Positions 17,388-26,543 of a DNA stretch of 64,000 nucleotides are shown piece by piece (within the stretch, counting starts at the first letter, position 1; each line of letters begins with the position of its first letter). The DNA lies in NCBI RefSeq assembly GCF_019977195.1, contig NZ_AP024643.1:2232001-2296000 (forward strand), read 5' to 3'. The translations under genes were made by a program, and so were the position numbers. This stretch comes from Arthrobacter sp. StoSoilA2. GTDB lineage: Bacteria > Actinomycetota > Actinomycetes > Actinomycetales > Micrococcaceae. The notes beneath the pieces are model-generated. The model saw only the letters and a list, made by a program, of their open reading frames with translations, did not search any database and was not told the DNA's origin.

Positions 17388-18311
17388 ACTCTTACCCAGC
17401 TCAAAGCCTTTTTAGCCGCCTACGACCTCGGATCATTCACGGCCGCGGCAAACCTTCTCGATACCAGCCAGGCGTCTGTTTCCGAACTCATCGCCCGGTT
17501 GGAACAGGAAGTAGGACTTAGCCTATTCACGCGTGGAGGCAGGCGCCTGCAACCCACCAACGCAGCGGTCGAATTACGCGAGCACGCGCAGCAAGCCGTG
17601 ACATCCTTCGATAACGGAATTCAGGCACTTCGTTCCATCTCCTCCCTGGACGGCGGGGTTTGTACCTTCGGGGTGCTGCGCAACGCCGGATACTATGACC
17701 TTTCGGATCTGGTTCAGCGGTTCCACAAGCGCTACCCTGCGGTAAAGGTCCGCTTGGTTGGTTTGAATTCCGCCCTCGTTGCAGAGTCCGTGCTGAACGG
17801 GGAAATCGAGGCCGGCCTGGTCGTTCTACCCGTCCCGGACCGCGGCCTGGTGGTCAAGCCGCTGTTCCGGGATGAGGTGGTTTATGCATCAACGACGCGC
17901 AGTCCGCGTCTGGGACCGATGACGATCGAGGAATTCGCCGAGTCCAAGGTCGTTCTCTATGACGCATACGCGGGCTGGAGCGACCCTACGCGGAAGCAGA
18001 TTCAAGAGCGGGCGCAGTTGAGGGGGCTGAAGATTGTGCCTGATATCGAAGTCGAGCACGTTGAGACAGCGCTCAGCCTCGTCTCCACAGGAGCTGCGGG
18101 GACGATAGTTTGCAGAACCATAGCTGAGGGCCCTGGCTTTCCGAAGAACATCAAAACGGTTCCTTTTGCCGAGCCCCTCTACGACACGCTTGCTCTTGTG
18201 CAACGCGAATCGTCGTATCTTTCTCCGGCTACTCGGAAAATCGCACAACTGGCGGAAGGCACTCTCATGGCGAAAGTCCGCCCGGAACAGAGGATCCCGA
18301 CCGCGCACTAA
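17385..18311 (+). CDS. LysR-family transcriptional regulator
   Basis: 308 residues from a GTG with AGGA seven bases upstream. Residues 1-60 form the winged helix-turn-helix (LKAFLAAYDLGSFTAAANLL, then SQASVSELIARLE), followed by a periplasmic-binding-type effector domain. It is divergent from the HisD-like operon and upstream, in the same direction, of the dipeptide ABC operon. Palindromic 17-mers at its own start, upstream of that operon and upstream of the second binding-protein gene suggest it controls these. The effector cannot be read from sequence. Confidence 0.88.
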   Translation: MTLTQLKAFLAAYDLGSFTAAANLLDTSQASVSELIARLEQEVGLSLFTRGGRRLQPTNAAVELREHAQQAVTSFDNGIQALRSISSLDGGVCTFGVLRNAGYYDLSDLVQRFHKRYPAVKVRLVGLNSALVAESVLNGEIEAGLVVLPVPDRGLVVKPLFRDEVVYASTTRSPRLGPMTIEEFAESKVVLYDAYAGWSDPTRKQIQERAQLRGLKIVPDIEVEHVETALSLVSTGAAGTIVCRTIAEGPGFPKNIKTVPFAEPLYDTLALVQRESSYLSPATRKIAQLAEGTLMAKVRPEQRIPTAH

Positions 18312-18822
18312 GTACTGGACGGTTGCTGGAGCCGCGATGCAGTGCCAGTCGCAAAAGTACTTGACGGAACAGCCCGCGAAGTCGTCAGCGCGCCATTCTG
18401 TTTGCAGTAAGCCATAGGAAAGACCTGTAGCTTCTATCGTATCCACTGGGCTTGTGGGGGGTGATTCGTCGCTCTACGCTGAATGACATGCAATATTCGC
18501 CAACAGTCGCTGTAGCCCCCAAGCTGGACTGCTACCGACGTTGGCGCTCAGCGCCCGGGGTTCCTCACAGCCTGACTGTGCTTAGGTCATATGCGCCGAA
18601 CAACCACAGCGGCTCTCGAACCAGACTCCGGTCCGACCGGCGCCCAGATAGCCCACGCATTGCTGGCCTGGAGCCAGCGGCCGCGTAGTTGTCGAATCGC
18701 CGCGCGACTCCACACCCACTGGGTTCCGCTTAGCGGCGGATCATCCTCATAAGCATTAGGCAACTCAACGTGAAGGCAAAGGAGCCGATCATGCCCGCAA
18801 ATACGACCGAAGGACCGGAATA
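18312..18822. other. Intergenic stretch upstream of the ABC operon
   Basis: About 510 bases without a convincing gene. It contains the operator-like 17-mer at 18413-18429. The short frames on both strands lack ribosome-binding sites and motifs. It should hold the promoter and leader of the ABC transporter operon. Confidence 0.45.
18413..18429. promoter_or_regulatory. Operator motif copy 2 upstream of the ABC operon
   Basis: CATAGGAAAGACCTGTA matches the 17-mer at the LysR start in 13 of 17 positions, keeping CATAGGA and CCTGT at the same spacing. It lies about 390 bp upstream of the first binding-protein gene. Confidence 0.4.
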
Positions 18823-20364
18823 ATGCGCCTTCAACCACGGAAGGGAGCCAGCCGGAAATACTCGCAGTCTCCCGTGAAGGTGGCCGCGGCGCTCGTGGCG
18901 TTCAGCGGCATGCTGGCGGTCACTGGATGCAGCGGCCCAACGAACGCTGCATCCAGCAACGGCGACGACGATACCATCCGGATCGGTGTATCAGCGGTCC
19001 TGACCACCCTTGACCCAGGTCAAAACTTTTCCATTGGCCAGGTGGCCATTACGAACCTCTTCGGAGGGACTTTGACCAACCTGAACTCTGACGGCAAAGC
19101 AGTCAGCATGGGGTTGGCCGAAAGTGTGACTCCCGGCGATGAGCAGTATGTGGTCAAGCTCCGGGCCGGCCTGAAGTTCTCCGACGGAAGCCCGCTGACT
19201 GCGGCTGACGTTGCGGCGTCATTCGGACACTATTTGGCGGACAAGACCAACGGCTACGACTACACGTATGCCCCGATTGAGAAAGTGACGGCGATTGATG
19301 ACTTGACGGTCGCTTTCGACCTCAATTATCCGTATCCTGCGCTGGAGTACGCCCTCTCACTTCCCGGGTCGATCATTGTTCCGGCTAAAGACATAGAGGA
19401 GCGGGGAGCTGACCTCTACAGGGGGGACCCGCTGCCGAGCTCAGGACGATACAAGATCCAGACGTCCAACCAGGACCAGATCATCCTTGAGGCCAATCCA
19501 AATTATCCCGCGCAGCAACCAGAGACGAAGACTTTGATATTCCAGAAGGTAGCCGACCCAGTGTCGCGTCTTGCCCAGGTTCAAAGCGGTCAGCTCGATT
19601 ACGCCGAAGAAATCGCTCCCAAACAGCTTGCCCAGTTATCCGGGCCGGTTGAAGCCCGCACTGCCTTCGCTGCAAATGGGCAGACGTTCCTGGCAATGAA
19701 CAACAGGGACAACAGTATTCTCAGCGACCCGCGCATCAGGAAGGCCGTCTCGACGGCGATCGACCGTGAGCAGATCAACCAAATTGTCTTTGCCGACCGA
19801 AATCGGCTCGGACTGGGTCTGTTTGCGAGCTCTTCGCCGCACAACCGCCCCTTCCTTCAAGAGAAAGCGAACGTCGCAGCCGCAAAGTCGCTCCTAGCAG
19901 GGACCAAATGCGAGAACAGTTGTTCATTGCGATTTACGAACGCTGGCGATGCTGACATTGCCGTGGTGGTTCAACAAAACCTGAAGGCCGTCGGTATCGA
20001 AGTAAGCATAGAGAACGTCGAGCCGGCCGTCTTGTCCAAAAATGCAGACGAGGGAAATTACGATCTGCTCGCGACGGGGAACTTCGAACAGGGAGATTAT
20101 CCAGCTATCTCCCTTCAGTTCACGCTCGGGCCGACTATCCAAGCACTGCGCACGGGTTACAACAACCCGGAGATGACTCAGCTTCTCGAAAAACTCAAAA
20201 CCGCTAGTGGGTCCGAGGCGGACTCAACGCTCGATCAGGTCAAGACCTTGTTTGAGGAGGATTTGCCACTGGCCCCGATTGCCGACTACATGGTCAACTC
20301 CGCCAGCAGGATACCTTCGGAGCGCTTCGGCCTCGACTCGACCCTTTTTTACCATGTTCGATAG
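18823..20364 (+). CDS. Peptide-type ABC transporter substrate-binding lipoprotein (SBP family 5)
   Basis: 513 residues. An N-terminal basic/hydrophobic segment ends in a lipobox with the lipidated Cys36 (LAVTGCSG). The mature protein has family 5 features: TLDPGQ at the start, LKFSDGSPLTAADV, and DPRIRKAVSTAIDREQIN. It captures peptides, opines or other polar amides outside the cell and delivers them to the two permeases encoded next. It is clearly paralogous to the orphan binding protein at 29351-30844. The GTKCENSC motif with two Cys is shared by both. Confidence 0.92.
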   Translation: MRLQPRKGASRKYSQSPVKVAAALVAFSGMLAVTGCSGPTNAASSNGDDDTIRIGVSAVLTTLDPGQNFSIGQVAITNLFGGTLTNLNSDGKAVSMGLAESVTPGDEQYVVKLRAGLKFSDGSPLTAADVAASFGHYLADKTNGYDYTYAPIEKVTAIDDLTVAFDLNYPYPALEYALSLPGSIIVPAKDIEERGADLYRGDPLPSSGRYKIQTSNQDQIILEANPNYPAQQPETKTLIFQKVADPVSRLAQVQSGQLDYAEEIAPKQLAQLSGPVEARTAFAANGQTFLAMNNRDNSILSDPRIRKAVSTAIDREQINQIVFADRNRLGLGLFASSSPHNRPFLQEKANVAAAKSLLAGTKCENSCSLRFTNAGDADIAVVVQQNLKAVGIEVSIENVEPAVLSKNADEGNYDLLATGNFEQGDYPAISLQFTLGPTIQALRTGYNNPEMTQLLEKLKTASGSEADSTLDQVKTLFEEDLPLAPIADYMVNSASRIPSERFGLDSTLFYHVR

Positions 20365-20424
20365 CCGACCCGAACCCGTTCGTCGATTCAACACTGAGAT
20401 CTCGCACGGGGTGGAGATAAGAAA

Positions 20425-21375
20425 ATGATTGCCGTATTACGTATCCTGTTTGGGAGAGTCCTTCAGATTGTCCTGGTCGCGTTATTCGTAACGGTCGGCA
20501 CCGGCGCGCTGGTGAGGCTCATTCCCGGCGACCCAGCAAGGGCCATTCTCGGCTCCCGGGCATCGCCGGAGGCGGTCAGTGCCCTGCGCGGTGAACTTGG
20601 CCTCGACCTGCCGATGAGTCAACAGCTTGGCGAGTCAGTGGCCAAATTGTTCCAAGGGGACTTGGGCACCTCTTTCGCCGTCCGCGGCCAGGATGTCCTC
20701 TCACTCATCCTTCCTGCCTTAGCGGTCACGGCCAGTCTTGCGGCCGTAGCCCTCGTCTTCTCAATCGTTAGCGGCGTGGGCGTAGGGCTATGGCTTGCGT
20801 TGGTCCGCCGCCCCGAAGCTGATCTCGCCGGCCGGTTGGTAATGACTGTCCTGCTGGCACTGCCAGGTTTCATGGCAGGCTTGATTCTGCTCTACGTCGT
20901 CTCCGTCCAGCTCAAACTCGCCCCCGCTGGCGGGTGGGCAGGCTCTTGGCCGGGAAATGCTCGATACATTTGGCTTCCGGCACTGGCACTTACCATCTAC
21001 CTCGGTTCCCTGATTGCTCGGGCAGTGCGGCAGGCCGCGCTGGACACAATCGGCGAACCATTTGTGCAGGCAGCGCGCACGAGGGGCGTCCCACGCTCCC
21101 GTATCGTGCTGCGTCACATCCTTCCAAACGCGATTCTCCCCGTCATCCCGCTGGTCGGTCTCAACGCTGGATTTCTTGTCAGCGGCGCCGTGATCGTAGA
21201 GTCCGTCTTCGCACTGCCTGGCCTCGGAGCGAAACTGCTCGAGGCGATGGGCTCCAGAGACCTTCCCGTCGTGCAGGGAATCGCGCTCATCACAGCGCTA
21301 TCCATCGTCGTGTTCAACCTGCTCGCAGACCTCGCCAACATCGCTGCCGATCCCCGCCTTAGAAGGAGCCACTAA
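20425..21375 (+). CDS. ABC transporter permease, DppB type
   Basis: 316 residues with about six hydrophobic segments. The N-terminal signature LIPGDPARAILG and the inner-membrane EAA loop ending in ARTRGVPRSRIVLRHILPNA are diagnostic of DppB/OppB permeases. Its stop overlaps the start of the DppC-type gene (TAATG). It forms the heterodimeric channel of the importer. Confidence 0.93.
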   Translation: MIAVLRILFGRVLQIVLVALFVTVGTGALVRLIPGDPARAILGSRASPEAVSALRGELGLDLPMSQQLGESVAKLFQGDLGTSFAVRGQDVLSLILPALAVTASLAAVALVFSIVSGVGVGLWLALVRRPEADLAGRLVMTVLLALPGFMAGLILLYVVSVQLKLAPAGGWAGSWPGNARYIWLPALALTIYLGSLIARAVRQAALDTIGEPFVQAARTRGVPRSRIVLRHILPNAILPVIPLVGLNAGFLVSGAVIVESVFALPGLGAKLLEAMGSRDLPVVQGIALITALSIVVFNLLADLANIAADPRLRRSH

Positions 21376-22262
21376 TGGCCGTAGTAGCAGCCGAAGCCCC
21401 CGGCCTCGTCCCTGCCCGCCGCCGCCGCCCACGACGACTCGAGTTGCGGGTCGGCATCGGACTGATCGCCGCTGTGATTCTCGCGTCTGTGGTGATACCG
21501 ATCGTGAACACTACGGACCCGAACGCGCTTGTCGCCGCTCCGCTCCAGCCTCCGTCCGCCCAACATCCCTTCGGCACGGATACGGTAGGGCGCGATGTCT
21601 TTATCCGGGTGTTTACCGCTGGCCGACTCGACCTGGCCTTGGCGGCGTTGGGAGTGATAGTGCCCCTCGTCACGGGAACTGTGATTGGCACGGTTATCGG
21701 GGCGAGTCGCAGCCGGACACTTGACGTTGTTGCAATGCGGTTCACGGACGGCCTGATCGCTTTCCCCTTCATGATCGTGGTCCTCTTGATCGTGCTCATC
21801 TTGGGGCCTGAAGCCCAGATTCCACCGTTACCGCCAGGTGCAGCGTCGGTGCTGGCTGCCACCTGGCTCGTAAATTGGACCACCTATGCGCGCCTCGCAC
21901 GAGCTCGTACGCACGTCTTGCGGCAGGAGGACTTCATCGCGGCCACGAGTCTGCTCGGCTACTCACGTCCACGCATTGTCGTACGGCACCTTCTGCCATC
22001 GGTCTCGCCTACAACGGCCACATTCGCTGTCGCCGACACACTCGGCATCGTGGCACTCATCGCTGCCCTGCCCTTCCTGGGCGCCGGCATCCAACCCCCA
22101 ACCCCGGAGTGGGGCAGCATCATGTACGAAGGCCGGGGCGTTCTATCCCAAGCTTGGTGGATCTCTTTGTCAACCGTCGGCGTGGTGCTGGTTCTTGGTA
22201 CCGGGGTAATGATGGTTGTTGATTCGCTCATTTCAAATACGCGAAGGGCACGTTTGACATGA
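21375..22262 (+). CDS. ABC transporter permease, DppC type
   Basis: 295 residues. An Arg-rich N-terminus is followed by a first membrane segment, the DppC marker HPFGTDTVGRDVF, and five further hydrophobic helices. The EAA-like loop reads SLLGYSRPRIVVRHLLPSV. Overlaps of one base with the DppB-type gene and four bases with the following ATPase gene indicate one tightly coupled operon. Confidence 0.93.
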   Translation: MAVVAAEAPGLVPARRRRPRRLELRVGIGLIAAVILASVVIPIVNTTDPNALVAAPLQPPSAQHPFGTDTVGRDVFIRVFTAGRLDLALAALGVIVPLVTGTVIGTVIGASRSRTLDVVAMRFTDGLIAFPFMIVVLLIVLILGPEAQIPPLPPGAASVLAATWLVNWTTYARLARARTHVLRQEDFIAATSLLGYSRPRIVVRHLLPSVSPTTATFAVADTLGIVALIAALPFLGAGIQPPTPEWGSIMYEGRGVLSQAWWISLSTVGVVLVLGTGVMMVVDSLISNTRRARLT

Positions 22263-23242
22263 CCCAAACACTTCTTCTACAAGCCTCCAATGTCGCCATA
22301 GAGATCGATGGCCGTCAACTCGTTTCGAGCGTCGATTTAGCCGTTAACAAAGGCAGCGCCGTCGGAATCGTGGGTGAGACGGGTTCGGGAAAAAGCCTGA
22401 CCTGTCGGGCCATCGCTGGATCCCTGCCAGCGATCGGTGGAAGCATCACACATGGCACTCTGACGCTCGATGGGCGCGACCTAACGAAGCCAAAGGCCTA
22501 CGCGGACCTGTACGGGCGAACGGTATCGCTCGTCCCGCAGAACTCGCTTTCAGCTCTTAACCCTCTAATGCGCATCGGCGCCCACCTCATCGAGACCATC
22601 AAAGCGCTCGACGCCGACGACGGACTTGGGCCCAAAAACCGGGCAGCGCAACTGCTCGAGCGGGTCGGACTCCGCGACCCCGAACGCATCTTGCGGCAGT
22701 ATCCTCATCAACTCTCAGGAGGAATGCGGCAACGGGTCATGATCGCTCTGGCAATCGCAGGTCGGCCGAAATTGCTCATCGCAGACGAACCGACAACGGC
22801 TCTGGATGTTTCCGTCCAGAAGGAGATCGTGGAGCTTCTCGGACAACTGACCCGCGAGGAGGACATGGCAATGGTCTTGGTCAGCCATGACCTCGGTGTC
22901 GTCTCAGCCGCCACGGAGACCGTTGCTGTGATGTACTCAGGCATGGTCGTCGAGCACGGACCCACTGAGACGATCCTGCAGCACCCCCGGCATCCCTACA
23001 CGAAAGCATTGCTGGAAGCCCGCCCGACCATCGGACGCACCGGTCGGCTGGTCGGCATACCAGGAGCGCCGGCCAGTCCGGATGCCTGGCCGAGCGGATG
23101 CCGTTTCGCGCCGCGGTGCAAATATGCACAAACCGCATGCAACGAAGCAGTCCCAACACTGGAAGCAACTGACTCCGGACAGCTTGTCGCTTGCCGCCGC
23201 GTCCACGAAATCGGAGCACTTGAGAGCGCTGGAGCAGCATGA
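22259..23242 (+). CDS. ABC transporter ATP-binding protein, DppD type
   Basis: 327 residues. Walker A is GETGSGKS (near residue 37), the ABC signature is LSGGMRQR, Walker B is LLIADEPTTALD, followed by the switch His in VSHD. The C-terminal region has the Cys-containing oligopeptide extension (GCRFAPRCKYAQTAC), which in OppD/DppD proteins can hold an iron-sulfur cluster. It overlaps both neighbours by four bases. Confidence 0.93.
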   Translation: MTQTLLLQASNVAIEIDGRQLVSSVDLAVNKGSAVGIVGETGSGKSLTCRAIAGSLPAIGGSITHGTLTLDGRDLTKPKAYADLYGRTVSLVPQNSLSALNPLMRIGAHLIETIKALDADDGLGPKNRAAQLLERVGLRDPERILRQYPHQLSGGMRQRVMIALAIAGRPKLLIADEPTTALDVSVQKEIVELLGQLTREEDMAMVLVSHDLGVVSAATETVAVMYSGMVVEHGPTETILQHPRHPYTKALLEARPTIGRTGRLVGIPGAPASPDAWPSGCRFAPRCKYAQTACNEAVPTLEATDSGQLVACRRVHEIGALESAGAA

Positions 23243-24066
23243 AACATATAATCAGTGACCAAGACCTGGTGGAAGTGAATCCGATGGAGCCTGAAGGCAG
23301 CATCAATCGCACGGTACCTGCAGCGGGAGGGGTTCTTGTCGCATCCGACGTCACCTTCGCCTACGGATCCGGTCCGGCTGTCGTCAAAAACGTTAGCTTG
23401 GCAGTCCCGGAAGGCGCTGCGATCGGAATCGTCGGCGAAAGCGGATCAGGTAAAAGCACCTTGGCCAGCCTTCTCGTTGGCATGTTGACACCCACCACCG
23501 GCACCGTCACGGTGGGCGGACGGCCGTGGAGTTCGGTCCGCCGACGCGACCCGCTCCGCCTCGCGGTGCAGATGGTGTTCCAGAATCCCTACACTGCTCT
23601 TAATCCCCGGATGACGGCTTTGAGGACAGTTTCCGAGGTCTACGAAGCCTGCAGCGGAGCGGCAAAGGCTGAAGCATCTGAACGCGCACGCGAGATGCTT
23701 CACAAGGTGGGACTGACCGGTCTGGCCATTGACAAACGCCCTGGGGAAATGAGCGGTGGTCAATGCCAGCGAGTGGGGATCGCCCGGGCGCTGGCGGCCA
23801 ATCCGTCGGTCATCGTCGCTGACGAGCCAACCTCTGCCCTTGACGTCTCAGTTCAAGCCCAGATTCTCAACCTGTTGAGTGACCTGCGGCAAGAACAAGG
23901 CATCGGCCTGGTCCTGATCTCCCACGACCTCAATGTCGTCAGCTACCTCACCGACTCCGCGATTGTCATGCGACGCGGCGAAGTCGTTGAACAAGGGGCA
24001 ACCGATGGGCTGCTCAATTCCCCGGCCCACCCCTATACACGGAGCCTGATCGACTCGGTCCTCTAG
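23239..24066 (+). CDS. ABC transporter ATP-binding protein, DppF type
   Basis: 275 residues. Walker A is GESGSGKS, the signature is MSGGQCQR, Walker B is VIVADEPTSALD, and the H-loop is SHDL. The usual Cys-rich C-terminal extension of OppF/DppF is very short here, and the protein ends soon after the PYTRSLIDSV motif. It is the last gene of the transporter operon, 102 bp before the NylB-like hydrolase, which is probably co-transcribed. Confidence 0.92.
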   Translation: MKHIISDQDLVEVNPMEPEGSINRTVPAAGGVLVASDVTFAYGSGPAVVKNVSLAVPEGAAIGIVGESGSGKSTLASLLVGMLTPTTGTVTVGGRPWSSVRRRDPLRLAVQMVFQNPYTALNPRMTALRTVSEVYEACSGAAKAEASERAREMLHKVGLTGLAIDKRPGEMSGGQCQRVGIARALAANPSVIVADEPTSALDVSVQAQILNLLSDLRQEQGIGLVLISHDLNVVSYLTDSAIVMRRGEVVEQGATDGLLNSPAHPYTRSLIDSVL

Positions 24067-24167
24067 GGGGCAGCACGGCAACGTATTCAGACAATGGCTA
24101 ACAGTAGAAACCGCCGATGCCTGGCGGGCATGCTCTCACGCGATAAAACAATGAAAGGCCTGTCTTT

Positions 24168-25304
24168 ATGACACTCGACTCTATTCCCAACCCGGATCTC
24201 GCCATCACCTACGATGACAAGCCGCGATGGGAGGTTTCCGACCATCGTCGACACGGCTGGCATAACCTGCACACCACAACTCGCTACGGAATGACCTTGC
24301 GCGCTCCCGGGTTCCTGCCTCTGAGAAAAGAAACAGACTGGACCATCGGCGAACAGTCCGGAGTTGCACGGTTTCTGGCCGTCCCACACTTCTCTGCTTT
24401 CGCTGTAGTGCGCGGCGATCGGGTCCTCTACGAGGCCTACGCTCCGGATTTCGGCCCGGAAAAACCCCACTCCATCCAATCAATCACCAAGACAACGCTC
24501 AACCTGATGCTGGGCCGCGTGGTCGCAGAGGGGCTCGTCGACCTCAATGAGACGGTAGGGACTTATCTACCAGAGATCGGCTCGGGTTACGCTACGGCGA
24601 CAGTGAAAGATGTCGCCAATATGAATGTCGTCAACGACTACACCGAGGACTGGAGCGATCCCAACGCCTCGGTCTTCGACCTCGACGCCGCCATCGGCTG
24701 GCGCCCTCCGCGCGAAGGCCAGGAAGAAAACACGATCCGCTCCTTCCTCTGCGGCGTCACGGGAAATGACCTGACGAATCACGCAGGCGACCTGGACTAT
24801 AAATCGGCCAACACCGAGGTCCTGGCCTGGATTGTAGAACGGGTCAGTGGCCGGCCCCTGAGGGACTGGCTCATCGAGATCGTGGAAGCCGCAGGTCTTG
24901 AAGGATGCCTGCACATCAGCTGCGACCGGGCAGGTGTACCAGTGCTCGCGGGCGGGGCCTCGCTCACCGCCCGCGATCTCGCCCGATATGGGCTGCTGTT
25001 CGCCCGCGGCGGCGAAGGAGTCGATGGCCGCCGGGTGGGTGATGCCACGTTCATGGCAGAGACGCGCAGCGACACGAGCGGGCCCTCATGGCCGACAGCC
25101 AGCGGATACATTCGCTACAACCGCCAAATGAGCACGAACGGTACATTCGTTGGCCACGGCGGTTGGGGAGGACAGTACCTGCTCGTGAATCACGAGACAG
25201 ATACCGCCGTCGTGTATTTCAGCGTGCTGGAAGACAGAACGGCCGAGGACCTCGAGTTCTTTGCTCCCCTCGTCGAGATGATGGCCGCGGTCGCTGCAAA
25301 GTAG
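24168..25304 (+). CDS. NylB-like serine hydrolase (amide/ester hydrolase, beta-lactamase fold)
   Basis: 378 residues of the class C beta-lactamase/EstB fold. The catalytic SxxK is S105-I-T-K108, and Y211 in LDYKSANTEVLAWIVERV matches Tyr215 of 6-aminohexanoate-dimer hydrolase NylB (QYCSANTDVLAWIVERV). AGGASLTARDLARYG parallels NylB NGGVSCTARDLARVG. There is no signal peptide, so it acts in the cytoplasm on imported substrate. Placed directly behind a dipeptide-type importer, it probably cleaves amide bonds of imported oligoamides or modified peptides. Nylon oligomer activity is a known accident of this fold and is not implied by sequence alone. Confidence 0.85.
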   Translation: MTLDSIPNPDLAITYDDKPRWEVSDHRRHGWHNLHTTTRYGMTLRAPGFLPLRKETDWTIGEQSGVARFLAVPHFSAFAVVRGDRVLYEAYAPDFGPEKPHSIQSITKTTLNLMLGRVVAEGLVDLNETVGTYLPEIGSGYATATVKDVANMNVVNDYTEDWSDPNASVFDLDAAIGWRPPREGQEENTIRSFLCGVTGNDLTNHAGDLDYKSANTEVLAWIVERVSGRPLRDWLIEIVEAAGLEGCLHISCDRAGVPVLAGGASLTARDLARYGLLFARGGEGVDGRRVGDATFMAETRSDTSGPSWPTASGYIRYNRQMSTNGTFVGHGGWGGQYLLVNHETDTAVVYFSVLEDRTAEDLEFFAPLVEMMAAVAAK

Positions 25305-25321
25305 AGGACTCGGATGTGAAG

Positions 25322-25353
25322 GCGCTGTCGGGAGTAATTTGCCTGGACAGCGC
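25322..25353 (+). terminator. Terminator after the NylB-like gene
   Basis: GCGCTGTC and GACAGCGC form an 8-bp stem followed by TTTCGCATTT, 17 bp after the hydrolase stop codon. It would separate the transporter-hydrolase unit from the thioesterase gene. Confidence 0.6.
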
Positions 25354-25424
25354 TTTCGCATTTCCGCACCCATACTGCTTCCGCCCCGCTAACCTCACGC
25401 ACTAGAACGGACAGGACCATCAAC

Positions 25425-26414
25425 GTCAACACCCCACCCAGCCTGCAAGCATTCACCAACGACAGGCTCACCCTGCGCTTCCTGACCTCACCCCAGGACA
25501 TGGACCACACGGGAAAACACGTCCAAGCCGGAAGAGTCCTCGAGTGGATCGACCGTGCAGGCTACGCCTGCGCCGCCGCGTGGAGCACCAGCTATTGCGT
25601 CACTGCATACGTCGGCAACGTCCACTACGACGGAACCATCGGCCCTGGCGCCGTCGTGGAAGTCGGCGCCAAAGTGATCCACACCGGAACCTCCAGCGTC
25701 CACGTCCTTGTCTCCGTGCACGCCAGAGGCCTGCATGACACTGAATTCAACCGTGCCATGCACTGCATCCTGGTGCTTGTGGCCGTCGACGAACACGGCA
25801 AACCGCACCCCGTCAGGGCCTGGGAGCCCCGCAGCATCGACGATGCCGCGCGCCAAAAACTGGCTCTGGAACGTATCCCCGTGCGCACACGCATCAAAGA
25901 CGCCATGTTGGCCGAACGCTACTCCGGCCAAGGAACTGCTCCACGCAGCACGCTCCGCTTCGTGGCCGGCGACAACACCGCCAACTGGGCAGGCAACGCT
26001 CACGGCGGCACCGTTATGCGTTGGATCCACGAAGCGGCCGCTACCTGCGCCGTCCTCCTGGGCGCTGTACACGTCAGGGCCAGGTACTCGGGCGGCATCC
26101 ACTTCCACCGCCCGATACGTATTGGCGACATCGTGGAAGTCGATGCAAGAGCAATTCTCGTCTCCGGAACGGACATCCACATCAGCATCCTTGTCCGGTC
26201 AGCACCGCCCAGAACGCCTGACCAGGCGTCGCTCACCACCCGATGCATGATGATCTTCTCAGCTCCAAATGACCAACCTCGCCCAGCATCGATCGACGAA
26301 CGCACGTCCGAAGACCGCCGCCTCGCAGCGCACGCCCGCGAAATTATCAGCCACCGCAGTGAGCTCACCAAGATTGGCGATGAACTTCTTCGGGCCTCAG
26401 GGAGCAAACACTAA
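25425..26414 (+). CDS. Double-hotdog acyl-CoA thioesterase with a damaged start codon
   Basis: About 329 residues with two hotdog domains: one around AGRVLEWIDRAGYACAAAW and VEVGAKVIHTGTSS, the second around NAHGGTVMRWIHEAAATC and VEVDARAILVSGT. This is the acyl-CoA thioester hydrolase (YciA/ACOT-like) arrangement. The conserved part begins before the first in-frame ATG (25500). At the expected start, eight bases after AGGA, the codon is GTC, giving V-N-T-P-P-S-L-Q. No ATG, GTG or TTG lies in frame between 25338 and 25500. Either a GTG start has mutated to GTC or a rare start is used. It is convergent with the dimethylformamidase-like gene. Confidence 0.75.
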   Translation, partial: VNTPPSLQAFTNDRLTLRFLTSPQDMDHTGKHVQAGRVLEWIDRAGYACAAAWSTSYCVTAYVGNVHYDGTIGPGAVVEVGAKVIHTGTSSVHVLVSVHARGLHDTEFNRAMHCILVLVAVDEHGKPHPVRAWEPRSIDDAARQKLALERIPVRTRIKDAMLAERYSGQGTAPRSTLRFVAGDNTANWAGNAHGGTVMRWIHEAAATCAVLLGAVHVRARYSGGIHFHRPIRIGDIVEVDARAILVSGTDIHISILVRSAPPRTPDQASLTTRCMMIFSAPNDQPRPASIDERTSEDRRLAAHAREIISHRSELTKIGDELLRASGSKH

Positions 26415-26446
26415 AGGCGCATTCACGACTGAAAGCAGCGCGTGAT

Positions 26447-26485
26447 CCGCAGGGACCAGGATTCGATCGGACCTGGTCCCTGCGG
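26447..26485. terminator. Bidirectional terminator between convergent genes
   Basis: A perfect 14-bp stem, CCGCAGGGACCAGG and CCTGGTCCCTGCGG, with an 11-base loop lies between the thioesterase (plus) and the dimethylformamidase-like gene (minus). Confidence 0.7.
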
Positions 26486-26543
26486 CCAATCGGCAACTGC
26501 CACCCACCTGTTCAGCAGGCCGTTGTCGATGAGATGGGGTCGA

